Shown here: piece after piece, positions 1 to 6,865 of the stretch
How positions within the stretch are numbered: the stretch's first letter is position 1
How the letters are laid out: each line of letters begins with the position of its first letter
NCBI RefSeq assembly: GCF_040566555.1
Contig: NZ_JBEWYP010000006.1
Coordinates: forward strand, 1-64,000
Reading direction: 5' to 3'
Length of the DNA stretch: 64,000 bases
DNA from: Sediminicola sp040566555
GTDB lineage: Bacteria; Bacteroidota; Bacteroidia; Flavobacteriales; Flavobacteriaceae
Translations under genes and position numbers: made by a program
The notes under the pieces: model-generated
The model's database searches: none
The model's input: only the letters and a program-made list of their open reading frames with translations
Told to the model about the DNA's origin: nothing

Positions 1-65
1 GAATCCCAGCTCGATTTGATTAACATCAAATCTCAACAACGGATTCTTAGCCTAAACGTTGTAAG
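1..65 (+). repeat. attC-like cassette site 1 (left part cut by window start)
   Basis: Right half of a structured site. The bases from 38 to 57 match the right half of the complete site at 997-1143, including the CAACGGAATC-type arm and CCTAAACG. The right core GTTGTAAG lies at 58-65. The bases 58-71 are the reverse complement of 361-374 at the far end of the first cassette (13 of 14), which places the cassette boundary here. Confidence 0.75.
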
Positions 66-76
66 TAATTTAAAAA

Positions 77-352
77 ATGGCAGATGGTAGTTTATCCCAA
101 TTCAAAGCAACTTTAGCGCGAAGACAGGCGAGAAAGGACAAGAATAGTGGGAAATTTGACCGGAATAGTTTGGATTATAGTTCTACTGCATCTAAGACGG
201 AATTTGATTTTCCCGTATTAAGTCATGCGGATTTGGAGGATTTAAAAGGGAAAATACGTACTGATATACGTATACAAAAAAGAAAAGAATTGGTATTTTA
301 TCTGGTTGTTATAGTATTAACGATATTCCTATTTTTCAGTTTAATTAATTAA
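77..352 (+). CDS. small single-pass membrane protein, unknown function (cassette 1)
   Basis: A 91-residue protein that I do not recognise. The N-terminal 30 residues are polar and basic with an ARRQARK run, the middle is acidic, and residues 71-90 form one hydrophobic segment (YLVVIVLTIFLFF) close to the C-terminus, so it is probably a tail-anchored or single-pass inner-membrane protein with its N-terminus in the cytoplasm. The ATG lies 19 bases from the right core of the preceding cassette site and the stop is 15 bases before the next left core, so the gene fills a compact cassette. No catalytic motif is visible. Confidence 0.75.
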   Translation: MADGSLSQFKATLARRQARKDKNSGKFDRNSLDYSSTASKTEFDFPVLSHADLEDLKGKIRTDIRIQKRKELVFYLVVIVLTIFLFFSLIN

Positions 353-366
353 TAAAGAAAAAACTA

Positions 367-500
367 CTTACAACAACAACTATAATTAATTGCGGGCGGA
401 TTTCCCTTCGGAAAATCCACGCTCATTTAGTATGTTTAGTCTGCGGGCGGAAATCCTGTCGGATTTCACACCGCAACTAATCATAGTCTAACCGTTACCA
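367..500 (+). repeat. attC-like cassette site 2
   Basis: Left core CTTACAAC (367-374), right core GTTACCAT (494-501). The inner arms ACTATAATTAATTGCGG and CCGCAACTAATCATAGT pair with two mismatches, both of which become G.T pairs on the bottom strand. The centre carries two further short hairpins built from GCGGGCGGA-TTTCC-like sequence. The right core belongs to cassette 2: its continuation is complementary to 997-1011. Confidence 0.82.
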
Positions 501-513
501 TACATACTATCAA

Positions 514-993
514 ATGCCTCGAATTGAATTGCGGACATATATTAAAGCTGACAAGAATATAGTGTTCGACCTGTCTAGGAGTATCGATTTACACAAAATA
601 TCGACTGAACATACAAATGAAGAGGCCATTGATGGCGTGACCGAAGGCTTAATTGGATTAAATGAAACCGTTACATGGAGGGCCAAGCATTTTGGAATTT
701 ATCAAACCCTTACCTCCAAAGTGACCGAATTTTCTCGACCAAAGTTGTTTACAGATGAAATGGTGAAAGGAGCTTTTAAAAACTTCAAACACGTACACCA
801 ATTTTACGATCTTGATGACGGGACTGAATTGATAGACGTATTTGAATATCAATCTCCGCTTGGGTTGTTAGGCAGTTTAGCTGACAAGCTATTCTTAAAA
901 CAATATATGACCGGCCTTTTATTAAAAAGAAATGAAACCATAAAGGAATTCGCTGAATCTGAAAAATGGAGAGAAGTGTTACCTAAAAATTAA
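514..993 (+). CDS. SRPBCC family ligand-binding protein (cassette 2)
   Basis: A 159-residue START/Bet v1-like (SRPBCC) protein, of the type annotated as polyketide cyclase or cell-division-inhibitor-like. The family folds into a helix-grip barrel that binds hydrophobic ligands in the cytoplasm; no substrate can be assigned. It begins with the usual strand (IELRTYIKADKNIVFDLSRSID) and has the family pattern of a central sheet with W-A-K-H-F-G and a long C-terminal helix. No signal peptide. The ATG is 20 bases after the right core of the preceding site. SRPBCC proteins are frequent cargo in integron cassettes in other bacteria. Confidence 0.85.
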   Translation: MPRIELRTYIKADKNIVFDLSRSIDLHKISTEHTNEEAIDGVTEGLIGLNETVTWRAKHFGIYQTLTSKVTEFSRPKLFTDEMVKGAFKNFKHVHQFYDLDDGTELIDVFEYQSPLGLLGSLADKLFLKQYMTGLLLKRNETIKEFAESEKWREVLPKN

Positions 994-996
994 AAA

Positions 997-1143
997 AGTA
1001 CATATGGTAACAATGGCTATAATCCATTATTTAGCATATTTACTACAAATCAAAAGTTTTCGTACTTTAGACCGGCATGATCCCAAGCTCGATTTGATTA
1101 ACATCAAATCTCAACAACGGAATCATAGCCTAACCGTTACCTG
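997..1143 (+). repeat. attC-like cassette site 3 (type C)
   Basis: Left core ...TATGGTAAC ends at 1011; right core GTTACCTGC starts at 1136. Inner arms GGCTATAATCCATT and AACGGAATCATAGCC pair with one extra A on the right side and two C-for-T changes that are G.T on the bottom strand. The central part (TTTAGCATATTTACTAC ... TTTTCG) recurs as orphan copies near 25.2, 29.8 and 37.0 kb. A second inner hairpin GATTTGAT/ATCAAATC lies at about 1091-1110. Confidence 0.82.
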
Positions 1144-1154
1144 CAAGCTTATAA

Positions 1155-1682
1155 ATGACCGCAAAAGAGAAGCAAATAGAATTCATAAAAGGTTATTTGA
1201 AACCTAAATTGAAAGAAGATGGATTTCGGACTTCTGGCCAAAACTGGTGGAAAATCTATGAAGACTTCTTCATTCTGATAAATCTTCAAAATTCTCAATG
1301 GAACAGTAAATTTGAATTGAGCTTTTGTTTTAATATCGGAGTAGGACTTACCGAAAAAATGACTGACTCTAAAAGGAAAAAGCCATCATATTTTGACCTC
1401 GCTACTATTCTAAGAGAAGAAGCATATTTGTCTGATTCAAGAAAAAAACACAAATATCGACAAGACGGTTGGCTTGGCTATTTGATAAAAGACAATACCG
1501 ATTTGAATGACTTTACGAATGAATTAAATAAAGATTTTGAAAAAGAAATATTACTAAAATTAAGTGGACTGAAATCTATTAAGGACTGTCTGCAATTCTA
1601 TGAAAAGTTCGATTTTTGGGGAGATAACCTAAAACAGCAAATAGAAGAAATTGAAAAAACTAGAATAAAAGCAAGCAGGTAA
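1155..1682 (+). CDS. DUF4304-like protein (cassette 3)
   Basis: A 175-residue soluble protein. The opening (K-E-K-Q-I-E-F-I-K-G-Y-L-K-P then L-K-E-D-G-F-R) followed by an N-W-W-K/I-N-L-Q pattern resembles the DUF4304 family, whose function is unknown and which is common near toxin-immunity and cassette genes. I chose the ATG at 1155, 19 bases after the right core; a longer overlapping frame starting at 1004 runs through the cassette site and is not credible. The stop codon TAA lies inside the left core AGGTAAC of the next site, so the end of this protein and the recombination site share bases. Confidence 0.75.
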   Translation: MTAKEKQIEFIKGYLKPKLKEDGFRTSGQNWWKIYEDFFILINLQNSQWNSKFELSFCFNIGVGLTEKMTDSKRKKPSYFDLATILREEAYLSDSRKKHKYRQDGWLGYLIKDNTDLNDFTNELNKDFEKEILLKLSGLKSIKDCLQFYEKFDFWGDNLKQQIEEIEKTRIKASR

Positions 1683-1807
1683 CATGGGCTATAATTCATT
1701 GTGGCATTATGCAAAAAACAAAAATAGAAACTAACAAACGGCCTGATTTCATAAGTGGGAAAGTCTACGACGTTCCCCACAACGAAATCATAGCCTAGGC
1801 GTTGTAC
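1676..1807 (+). repeat. attC-like cassette site 4 (type A)
   Basis: Left core CAGGTAAC (1676-1683) overlaps the preceding stop codon; right core GTTGTAC (1801-1807). Inner arms GGGCTATAATTCATTGTGG (from 1686) and CCACAACGAAATCATAGCC (to about 1795) pair with one extra A on the right and two changes that are G.T on the bottom strand. The centre contains ACGGCCTGATTTCATAAGTG, shared with sites 6, 7 and 8. Confidence 0.85.
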
Positions 1808-1830
1808 ACCATTTAAGAAAAACCGAAAAA

Positions 1831-2214
1831 ATGAGTTGGGACATTGTACTTTTTAATTCAAAACAGAAGATAAATTCAGTTGCTGAATTAGACGAAAATC
1901 AATTGGTATCGACTGATTTTAGCGGAATTTTGGAATCTTCTTTTGACCGAATTAATAAAAAAGACAACCATAGAGAAATTGTCGGAACTGGCTTTACGAT
2001 TGACTTTTTTACAGACAATGAGCAATCGAGCAATTTTATGCTGTCATTATATGGAGAAAACGGAATTTATGCCCTAATTGAATTAGCCAAAAAACATAAT
2101 TGGCAAATTTATGACTCTGGAATTGACGGAATGGTCGACTTGGAAAATCCAGAGAAAAACGGATTTAAAAATCACAGAAAATACGTTGAACAGATAATGA
2201 ATGGTCAATCATAA
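1831..2214 (+). CDS. hypothetical protein, first gene of two-gene cassette 4
   Basis: A 127-residue soluble protein that I cannot place with certainty. It opens M-S-W-D-I-V-L-F-N-S, a start seen in families of small cytoplasmic proteins near immunity genes, and contains two sheet-helix blocks (G-T-G-F-T-I-D-F-F and G-I-Y-A-L-I-E-L-A-K-K-H-N-W). No signal peptide, membrane segment or catalytic motif. Its stop overlaps the start of the next gene (TAATG), so the two are translationally coupled. A paired toxin/immunity or antitoxin role is possible but is only a guess from the two-gene cassette layout. Confidence 0.72.
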   Translation: MSWDIVLFNSKQKINSVAELDENQLVSTDFSGILESSFDRINKKDNHREIVGTGFTIDFFTDNEQSSNFMLSLYGENGIYALIELAKKHNWQIYDSGIDGMVDLENPEKNGFKNHRKYVEQIMNGQS

Positions 2215-2579
2215 TGGCAGAAACAAGCGAACAATCATATGACTATGTCTGCTTTAGTGATTTAGCTTATGAATTTGACTTTTGTGACCTAAAAGAAGCT
2301 GAAAAAAAGATTAAGCGGAAATTAAGGTATTATGGACTTGGAAAATATGACCAGGAACGAGTTGACTATGTCAGAAAACTAAAAAACAACTTGTTCAAAG
2401 AGATTAGACTTTATGATAAGTCAGAATATTACATTCCATCAAAATCGGAATTTGCGGAATTCACTGACTTTGATTATGAAAAAATGAAAGGTGATTTCCT
2501 GAAAAAATATGATAAAATAAATGATTCAGATATGTCTCGGATTTTAAATTTTGCGATTTATCTGTATTATATGAGATAA
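2214..2579 (+). CDS. hypothetical protein, second gene of cassette 4
   Basis: A 121-residue charged, mostly helical protein of unknown family, rich in Lys, Asp, Glu and Tyr (for example residues 24-40 and 88-100). The start overlaps the upstream stop by one base in the arrangement TAATG, and the stop is 7 bases before the left core of the next site. It contains no signal peptide or membrane helix. Functional coupling with the upstream gene is inferred from the overlap alone. Confidence 0.7.
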   Translation: MAETSEQSYDYVCFSDLAYEFDFCDLKEAEKKIKRKLRYYGLGKYDQERVDYVRKLKNNLFKEIRLYDKSEYYIPSKSEFAEFTDFDYEKMKGDFLKKYDKINDSDMSRILNFAIYLYYMR

Positions 2580-2586
2580 AAAAACG

Positions 2587-2722
2587 GTGTACAACAATGT
2601 ATAACCGCAATTACGGCGGATTCGACTACGTCCGAATCCACTCGGAATTGCGAGCGCTAGTTCTAAACCGAAAATAATCGCTAATTTAACCCGTAACTGA
2701 CGGTTATACGAGACCGTTGTAG
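2587..2722 (+). repeat. attC-like cassette site 5
   Basis: Left core TGTACAAC (2587-2594), right core GTTGTAG (2716-2722). Inner arms around GTATAACCG and CGGTTATAC pair perfectly, and GCGGATTCG/CGTCCGAATCC forms an inner hairpin. The left end AAACGGTGTACAAC matches the reverse complement of the cassette 4 start at 13 of 14 positions; the single difference is G.T on the bottom strand. Confidence 0.8.
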
Positions 2723-2739
2723 CATATTTAAACATAATA

Positions 2740-3693
2740 ATGAACAGATATAAAATCATAATACTTGCATTAATTTTTTCTACGCCGATTTATAGCCAAA
2801 TTGACTCATCCAAAGTTGCATTTGTTTCATATTGGTCCATTGGAGATAGTTATGATTTTAATGTTTCTAAAATAAAACAAAAATGGAAAGACGGAAATCT
2901 AACTAAAGACGAACATCAAAATTACATTGCCAATTTCACTGTCCTCGATTCAACTGATACGTCATACACTATTAATTGGAGTTATGAAGTCGACCTAGGG
3001 AGTACTTATAAAATACCAGAAAAATTGGTGGAAAAATTTTCTAAATACAAGTTGAATAAAATAATTTATAAAACTACAGAACTTGGTGAGTTCATTGAAA
3101 TACTGAATTGGAAAGAAGTTGGAGACATAATGAATAATATGTTTGACGACCTTATTACATTCCAAGGGGAGGAGAATGGAAAGCAAATAGATGTTTTAAA
3201 AACAGCAATGCAACCGCTGAAACAAATTTATAGTTCGAAACAAGGAATTGAACAATTAGTTGTTAAAGAATTACAATATTTTCATCAATTAATGGGCTTG
3301 GAATATGACATTTCCGAACCAATAATATACGAAGAGTCATTACCAAATATGTTTGGTGGTAATCCTATAAAAGCACAAGCCAAACTTTATTTTGAAAACG
3401 TGGATTTTACAGAAAGCTATTGCACTGTAAAACAAGAATTAAGTATGGATCCAAAAGACACAAAGGAATTGTTAAATCAACTATTTGTGCTAATGAAACT
3501 TGACGATAAAGAAATTGGAAGAGCACTCGAAACAGCAGTTTTTAAGGTAGAAGATAGAAACACTTATGAATTTTATTATAATCCTGGTATACCTCATAAA
3601 ATAGAAACAATTAGAGAAACAGTAGTGGATATAGAAAGGGAAAAAGCAAGAAGTTTAGACAAAACTATTATTGAATTAATCTATTACAATTAA
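2740..3693 (+). CDS. secreted protein of unknown function (cassette 5)
   Basis: A 317-residue protein with a clear signal peptide: basic N-terminus M-N-R-Y-K, hydrophobic I-I-I-L-A-L-I-F-S-T-P, then Y-S-Q as a likely cleavage region near residue 20. The mature part is rich in aromatic and charged residues and has no motif that I recognise; it resembles flavobacterial secreted proteins annotated only as hypothetical. At almost 1 kb it is a long insert for a cassette. The ATG lies 24 bases from the right core of site 5 and the stop 8 bases from the left core of site 6. Confidence 0.78.
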   Translation: MNRYKIIILALIFSTPIYSQIDSSKVAFVSYWSIGDSYDFNVSKIKQKWKDGNLTKDEHQNYIANFTVLDSTDTSYTINWSYEVDLGSTYKIPEKLVEKFSKYKLNKIIYKTTELGEFIEILNWKEVGDIMNNMFDDLITFQGEENGKQIDVLKTAMQPLKQIYSSKQGIEQLVVKELQYFHQLMGLEYDISEPIIYEESLPNMFGGNPIKAQAKLYFENVDFTESYCTVKQELSMDPKDTKELLNQLFVLMKLDDKEIGRALETAVFKVEDRNTYEFYYNPGIPHKIETIRETVVDIEREKARSLDKTIIELIYYN

Positions 3694-3700
3694 AAAACAT

Positions 3701-3832
3701 GCTACAACAAGGGCTATAATTCATTGTGGCATCATGCAAAAAACTAAAATAGAAACAACCAAACGGCCTGATTTCATAAGTGAGCAAGTATACGACGTTC
3801 CCCACAACGAAATCATAGCCTAGGCGTTGTGC
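3701..3832 (+). repeat. attC-like cassette site 6 (type A)
   Basis: Left core GCTACAAC (3701-3708), right core GTTGTGC (3826-3832), inner arms GGGCTATAATTCATTGTGG and CCACAACGAAATCATAGCC as in site 4. The left end AAACATGCTACAAC matches the reverse complement of the start of cassette 5 at 13 of 14 positions. Confidence 0.85.
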
Positions 3833-3856
3833 TTCATTATCAGAAACCGCTAACCA

Positions 3857-4609
3857 ATGATAAAATTCTTTCGAAAAATTAGACAAAAACTGCTCTCTGA
3901 AAATAAATTCAGCAGGTATCTGATTTACGCAATTGGAGAAATCGTACTTGTTGTTATAGGAATTTTGATTGCACTTTCCATAAACAATTGGAATCAAGAC
4001 CGTATAGAACATAAAGAAACCAAAGTTTTATTGGGCAATCTTAGCTTAGATATTGAAGAGAATATCAAAAACCTGAAAGACCAACAAAATCTATTTAAGA
4101 TTCGAAAAGATTGGGCAGATCTTATTCTCAAATCTCTGAATGATCAAAATGTAGAAGATTCCACAATATTTATTACGGCCATTACAAGGGTAGGTTGGAT
4201 TATGGACTATTCTCAAATGCTTCCTACCTATACTGAAATTATTAGTTCAGGGAAACTATCGTACATTAAATCAGAAAATCTTAAAAAAGCATTGGCTGAC
4301 TATCAATCAAAAGTTGAATTGAATCGGCAAATTTTATCAACCTATAATCTTGGCTTAAAGGAAACCGAAAGGTTGGCTATTGGTCATCTTAATGGAATGC
4401 CTGAGGCTTCTAATTTAATTAAACCCCTCTTACCAAATATAGGAGTAAGTTTTGATTTGAGGTCTATAGCTATAGACGCCGAATTTAATAAAAACATAAA
4501 GCACATTTCTTTTCAAAGTGCTGGTTCCATGGATTATATAAGCGATCAGCTCATTACAAATGCAGAACATTTAAAAAGTTTGATAGCCGATGAATTAAAT
4601 AGCTATTGA
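3857..4609 (+). CDS. DUF6090 family membrane protein (cassette 6)
   Basis: A 250-residue member of DUF6090, a family largely known from Flavobacteriia with no established function. The hallmark N-terminus is present: M-I-K-F-F-R-K-I-R-Q, then L-L-S-E-N-K-F-S-R-Y-L-I-Y-A-I-G-E followed by one transmembrane helix at about residues 31-47 and the motif S-I-N-N-W-N. The rest is a helical, probably periplasmic domain containing the block E-I-I-S-S-G-K. It is the first of four full copies in the array. About 60 bases separate its stop from the next left core, more than in most cassettes. Confidence 0.88.
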   Translation: MIKFFRKIRQKLLSENKFSRYLIYAIGEIVLVVIGILIALSINNWNQDRIEHKETKVLLGNLSLDIEENIKNLKDQQNLFKIRKDWADLILKSLNDQNVEDSTIFITAITRVGWIMDYSQMLPTYTEIISSGKLSYIKSENLKKALADYQSKVELNRQILSTYNLGLKETERLAIGHLNGMPEASNLIKPLLPNIGVSFDLRSIAIDAEFNKNIKHISFQSAGSMDYISDQLITNAEHLKSLIADELNSY

Positions 4610-4668
4610 AGAAATAAGCAAAATAAAAAACATACTAAATTCAGAACTGAAAGAAAAAAATAACGAAA

Positions 4669-4833
4669 GCACAACAATGGCGATAATTCATTGTGGCATC
4701 ATGCAAAAAATAAAAATATTAACCATCAAACGGCCTGATTTCATAAGTGGAAAAGTCTACGAGCCAACGCGCCAACCCACCCACTGCTCTCGCAGATGTC
4801 GTCACAACGAAATCATAGCCTTGGCATTGTGTG
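4669..4833 (+). repeat. attC-like cassette site 7 (type A, variant right core)
   Basis: Left core GCACAAC (4669-4675); the right core reads ATTGTGTG (4826-4833) instead of GTT. Inner arms GGCGATAATTCATTGTGG and CACAACGAAATCATAGCC. It carries an extra central stretch (GAGCCAACGCGCCAACCCAC ... CTCTCGCAGATGTCG) shared with site 8. The A-for-G change in the right core would pair as G.T with the left core on the bottom strand. Confidence 0.8.
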
Positions 4834-4884
4834 TAATTTGGTGAAAATACCAATTTTTGGTATATTTGAGTAAAAAGTTTCAAA

Positions 4885-5136
4885 ATGAATAAAAACACAT
4901 CTATATCACTAGGAAATTATTTCGATCAATTTGTTCAAAGCCGAATAAAAGAAGGTCGATTTAAAAATGTTAGCGAAGTTATACGCGCTGGATTAAGACT
5001 TTTAGAGGAAGAAGAAAGTAAAGTAATTGCATTAAAAAACGCAATTCAGGATGGAATCGATAGCGGAATTGCGCATGATTTTGACCCCAAAAAACATCTT
5101 GAATCTCTAAAAGCAAAAAAGCACTCGAATGGCTGA
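4885..5136 (+). CDS. parD: ParD-like antitoxin, type II toxin-antitoxin (cassette 7)
   Basis: An 83-residue antitoxin of the ParD/CopG ribbon-helix-helix family. The N-terminal part (S-I-S-L-G-N-Y-F-D-Q-F-V, then R-F-K-N-V-S-E-V-I-R-A-G-L-R-L-L-E) is the dimeric DNA-binding domain, and the C-terminal tail (about 50-83, with G-I-D-S-G-I and D-F-D-P) is the toxin-wrapping segment. It neutralises the ParE product of the next gene and normally represses its own promoter. The gene overlaps the toxin gene by 8 bases. A toxin-antitoxin pair in a cassette array is commonly thought to help keep the array from being lost. Confidence 0.92.
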   Translation: MNKNTSISLGNYFDQFVQSRIKEGRFKNVSEVIRAGLRLLEEEESKVIALKNAIQDGIDSGIAHDFDPKKHLESLKAKKHSNG

Positions 5137-5428
5137 TTTTAAATTGACAAATAAAGCTGTTGAAGATTTATCGAAAATTTGGGATTATACTTTTGAGGTC
5201 TGGTCTGAAAACCAAGCCGACAAATATTACGAAATGTTGATTTCAAGTTGTCAAGAAATTGCAGACAATCCGATTTTGGGAAAAAACTATGATGGTATTA
5301 CTCCAAGTCTACTCGGAATGCAAACCAACCGACATATCATTTTCTATCGGACTTTATCTGAAAGCTATGTTGAAATTACTAGGATTTTACACGAGAGATT
5401 GGACTTAAAAAAGAGAATAGCAGAATAA
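5129..5428 (+). CDS. parE: ParE/RelE family toxin (cassette 7)
   Basis: A 99-residue RelE/ParE superfamily toxin. It has the family opening F-K-L-T-N-K-A-V-E-D-L-S-K-I-W-D-Y, a central G-K-N-Y segment and the C-terminal R-H-I-I-F-Y-R ... I-L-H-E-R-L-D-L pattern typical of ParE, which poisons DNA gyrase in the characterised members. RelE-type ribosome cleavage is less likely because the paired antitoxin is of ParD type. Start ATG overlaps the antitoxin stop (ATGGCTGA). The stop is followed within 9 bases by the left core of the next site. Confidence 0.92.
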   Translation: MADFKLTNKAVEDLSKIWDYTFEVWSENQADKYYEMLISSCQEIADNPILGKNYDGITPSLLGMQTNRHIIFYRTLSESYVEITRILHERLDLKKRIAE

Positions 5429-5436
5429 AAAAACTA

Positions 5437-5603
5437 CACACAACAAGGGCTATAATCCATAGTGGCAGCATGCAAAAAACAAAAAAGTAAACCAACAAAC
5501 GGCCTGGTTTCATAAGTGGAGAAGTCTACGACGCCAACGCACCGACTCGCCCAATGCTTTCGCAGATGTCATCACAACGAAATCATAGCCTAACCGTAGG
5601 CAA
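5437..5603 (+). repeat. attC-like cassette site 8 (type A, variant right core)
   Basis: Left core CACACAAC (5437-5444). The right core reads GTAGGC (5597-5602) rather than GTT. Inner arms GGGCTATAATCCATAGTGGC and CACAACGAAATCATAGCC. The left end AAACTACACACAAC matches the cassette 7 start in reverse complement at 12 of 14 positions, both differences being G.T on the bottom strand. Central insert as in site 7. Confidence 0.8.
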
Positions 5604-5723
5604 TAATAGCATCGAATTCCATTTCATATCTAATCTTCAAAAGTATTTATAATCATATTGTCATATTTATACGATTCTTGTAACTAACTATAATGGAGGG
5701 TCGAAAGACTTTAATTGTACAAT

Positions 5724-6221
5724 ATGGAAAAACAATCATTTGAGCAGGTTCTTGAGAAGAATAAAGAAAAGATCTACAGAATTTGTAAAATTTATGCTGT
5801 TTCTCCAATTGAACCAGAAGATTTATTTCAGGAAGTAACTTATCAGATATGGAAGGCTTTGTCTACGTTTGAGAATAAATCTAGTATAGATACTTGGGTT
5901 TATAGAATTACATTGAATGTATGCATTCGCTCTAAAAACAAATTAAATAGGGTCAACAATAAAAGTGTGAGATTAGAAACAATTAATTTTCAACCCACAT
6001 CAATTTATCCAGACCAAGATTTGGAGAAAAAATATAAGGCACTTCAAGAATGCATAAACACACTAAGTAAAATAAATCAAGCCCTTGTTATTTTTTCCTT
6101 AGAAGACTTACCCTATAAAGAAATAGCAAAAATTACAGGATTAACAGAAAATCATGTTGCTGTTAAAATGAAACGAATTAGAAAAGAACTATTAGATTGT
6201 ATAATTTCTAAAATAGATTAA
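5724..6221 (+). CDS. ECF-type sigma-70 factor (cassette 8)
   Basis: A 165-residue extracytoplasmic-function sigma factor. Region 2 spans about residues 10-80 (A-V-S-P-I-E-P-E-D-L-F-Q-E-V and D-T-W-V-Y-R-I) and region 4 about 105-160 (L-P-Y-K-E-I-A-K-I-T-G-L then V-A-V-K-M-K-R-I-R-K), so it should recruit RNA polymerase to its own set of promoters. I chose ATG 5724 over the upstream TTG at 5715. About 120 bases of non-coding leader follow the site's right core, longer than in most cassettes, which leaves room for its own promoter. A transcription initiation factor is unusual cassette cargo. Confidence 0.9.
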   Translation: MEKQSFEQVLEKNKEKIYRICKIYAVSPIEPEDLFQEVTYQIWKALSTFENKSSIDTWVYRITLNVCIRSKNKLNRVNNKSVRLETINFQPTSIYPDQDLEKKYKALQECINTLSKINQALVIFSLEDLPYKEIAKITGLTENHVAVKMKRIRKELLDCIISKID

Positions 6222-6222
6222 T

Positions 6223-6507
6223 ATGACACAGAAAATAGAATGGCAAGAAATAAAAGAAATTTGGAAAAATTCTTCACAAACAAAGAAGATTGATATTCAT
6301 ATTTCCCAATTGCAAGAAGAATTAAAAAGTAAAGCAAGTGAATTTGAAAAGAATTCTATCAAATCGGATATTTCGTTTCTAACTCCATATTGGGAAGATT
6401 TTAAATCGAAGACAAGTCAATTTGAAAAAGACTCGGTAAAAAATGATTTATTGAAGTTAACTAAAACTCTAAAAAACTTTCTTCCAATATTTAAAAGGAA
6501 GAAATAG
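6223..6507 (+). CDS. small coiled-coil-like partner of the sigma factor, unknown function
   Basis: A 94-residue lysine- and glutamate-rich helical protein starting one base after the sigma factor stop, so the two form an operon inside one cassette. Two similar blocks are visible, at about residues 31-50 (L-K-S-K-A-S-E-F-E-K-N-S-I-K-S-D) and 59-77 (F-K-S-K-T-S-Q-F-E-K-D-S-V-K-N-D). Position and size suggest a regulator of the sigma factor, but it has no zinc-binding H-x3-C-x2-C motif and no membrane segment, so it is not a classical anti-sigma factor. It may be a shortened form of a longer flavobacterial protein. Confidence 0.78.
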   Translation: MTQKIEWQEIKEIWKNSSQTKKIDIHISQLQEELKSKASEFEKNSIKSDISFLTPYWEDFKSKTSQFEKDSVKNDLLKLTKTLKNFLPIFKRKK

Positions 6508-6522
6508 TATTTTAACCTACTA

Positions 6523-6655
6523 TTGCCAACATCGGTTATCGCAAATAGCGGGCTTTCAAGTAAAAGTTATTTTTTAGACATCAAGTAACAAACAACTAAG
6601 CCGACAAGAAGCCGTCCTTACTCCACGCTAGTTGCGTTCACCAAGACCGTTGCGC
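6523..6655 (+). repeat. attC-like cassette site 9
   Basis: Left core TTGCCAAC (6523-6530), right core GTTGCGC (6649-6655). Inner arms CGCAAATAGCG and CGCTAGTTGCG pair with one mismatch. The left end CTACTATTGCCAAC matches the reverse complement of the cassette 8 start at 12 of 14 positions. The inner sequence is unlike types A, B and C. Confidence 0.78.
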
Positions 6656-6660
6656 TTCAC

Positions 6661-6865
6661 TATTCTATCAAGCTACTTAGTTAAAAATCATATCTTTAGA
6701 GAAACCAACCTCTAATGATCAAATTTTTTAGATTATCGAAACAAAATTTAGCAAAGCAATATCAAAGGTCTAGTAGACCTTTGATGGAGATAGCCGCTTG
6801 CGGAAAAACGCAAAAGCATACATCATGATTAAGTTCTTTAGAAGAATCCGCCAGCGACTACTCTC
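6661..6865 (+). repeat. long direct repeat, copy 1 (with 7753-7963)
   Basis: About 200 bases upstream of and into the DUF6090 gene are repeated with roughly 95 percent identity by eye at 7753-7963. The repeat begins near TATCAAGCTACTTAGTTAAA, contains CATATCTTTAGAGAAA (a possible -7 region, TATCTTTA), the 37-codon leader ORF and the first codons of the structural gene. A decayed third copy of the same upstream motif lies at 16,745. Confidence 0.85.
6715..6828 (+). CDS. 37-residue leader ORF coupled to DUF6090 gene
   Basis: An ATG at 6715 opens a 37-residue frame beginning M-I-K-F-F-R-L-S-K-Q and ending at a TGA that overlaps the ATG of the next gene (ATGA, 6825-6828). The first six residues equal the start of DUF6090 proteins, so this is probably the stub of an older DUF6090 copy that now serves as, or merely resembles, a translationally coupled leader. 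The same frame is kept without frameshift in the duplicate at 7812, which argues mildly for retention. Expression is not shown. Confidence 0.5.
   Translation: MIKFFRLSKQNLAKQYQRSSRPLMEIAACGKTQKHTS

Noticed and set aside
1004..1207. 67-codon + strand frame through cassette site 3
   Set aside because: It starts inside the left arm of the site, runs through the inner hairpins and overlaps the real cassette 3 gene in another frame. A type C site elsewhere does not preserve this frame.
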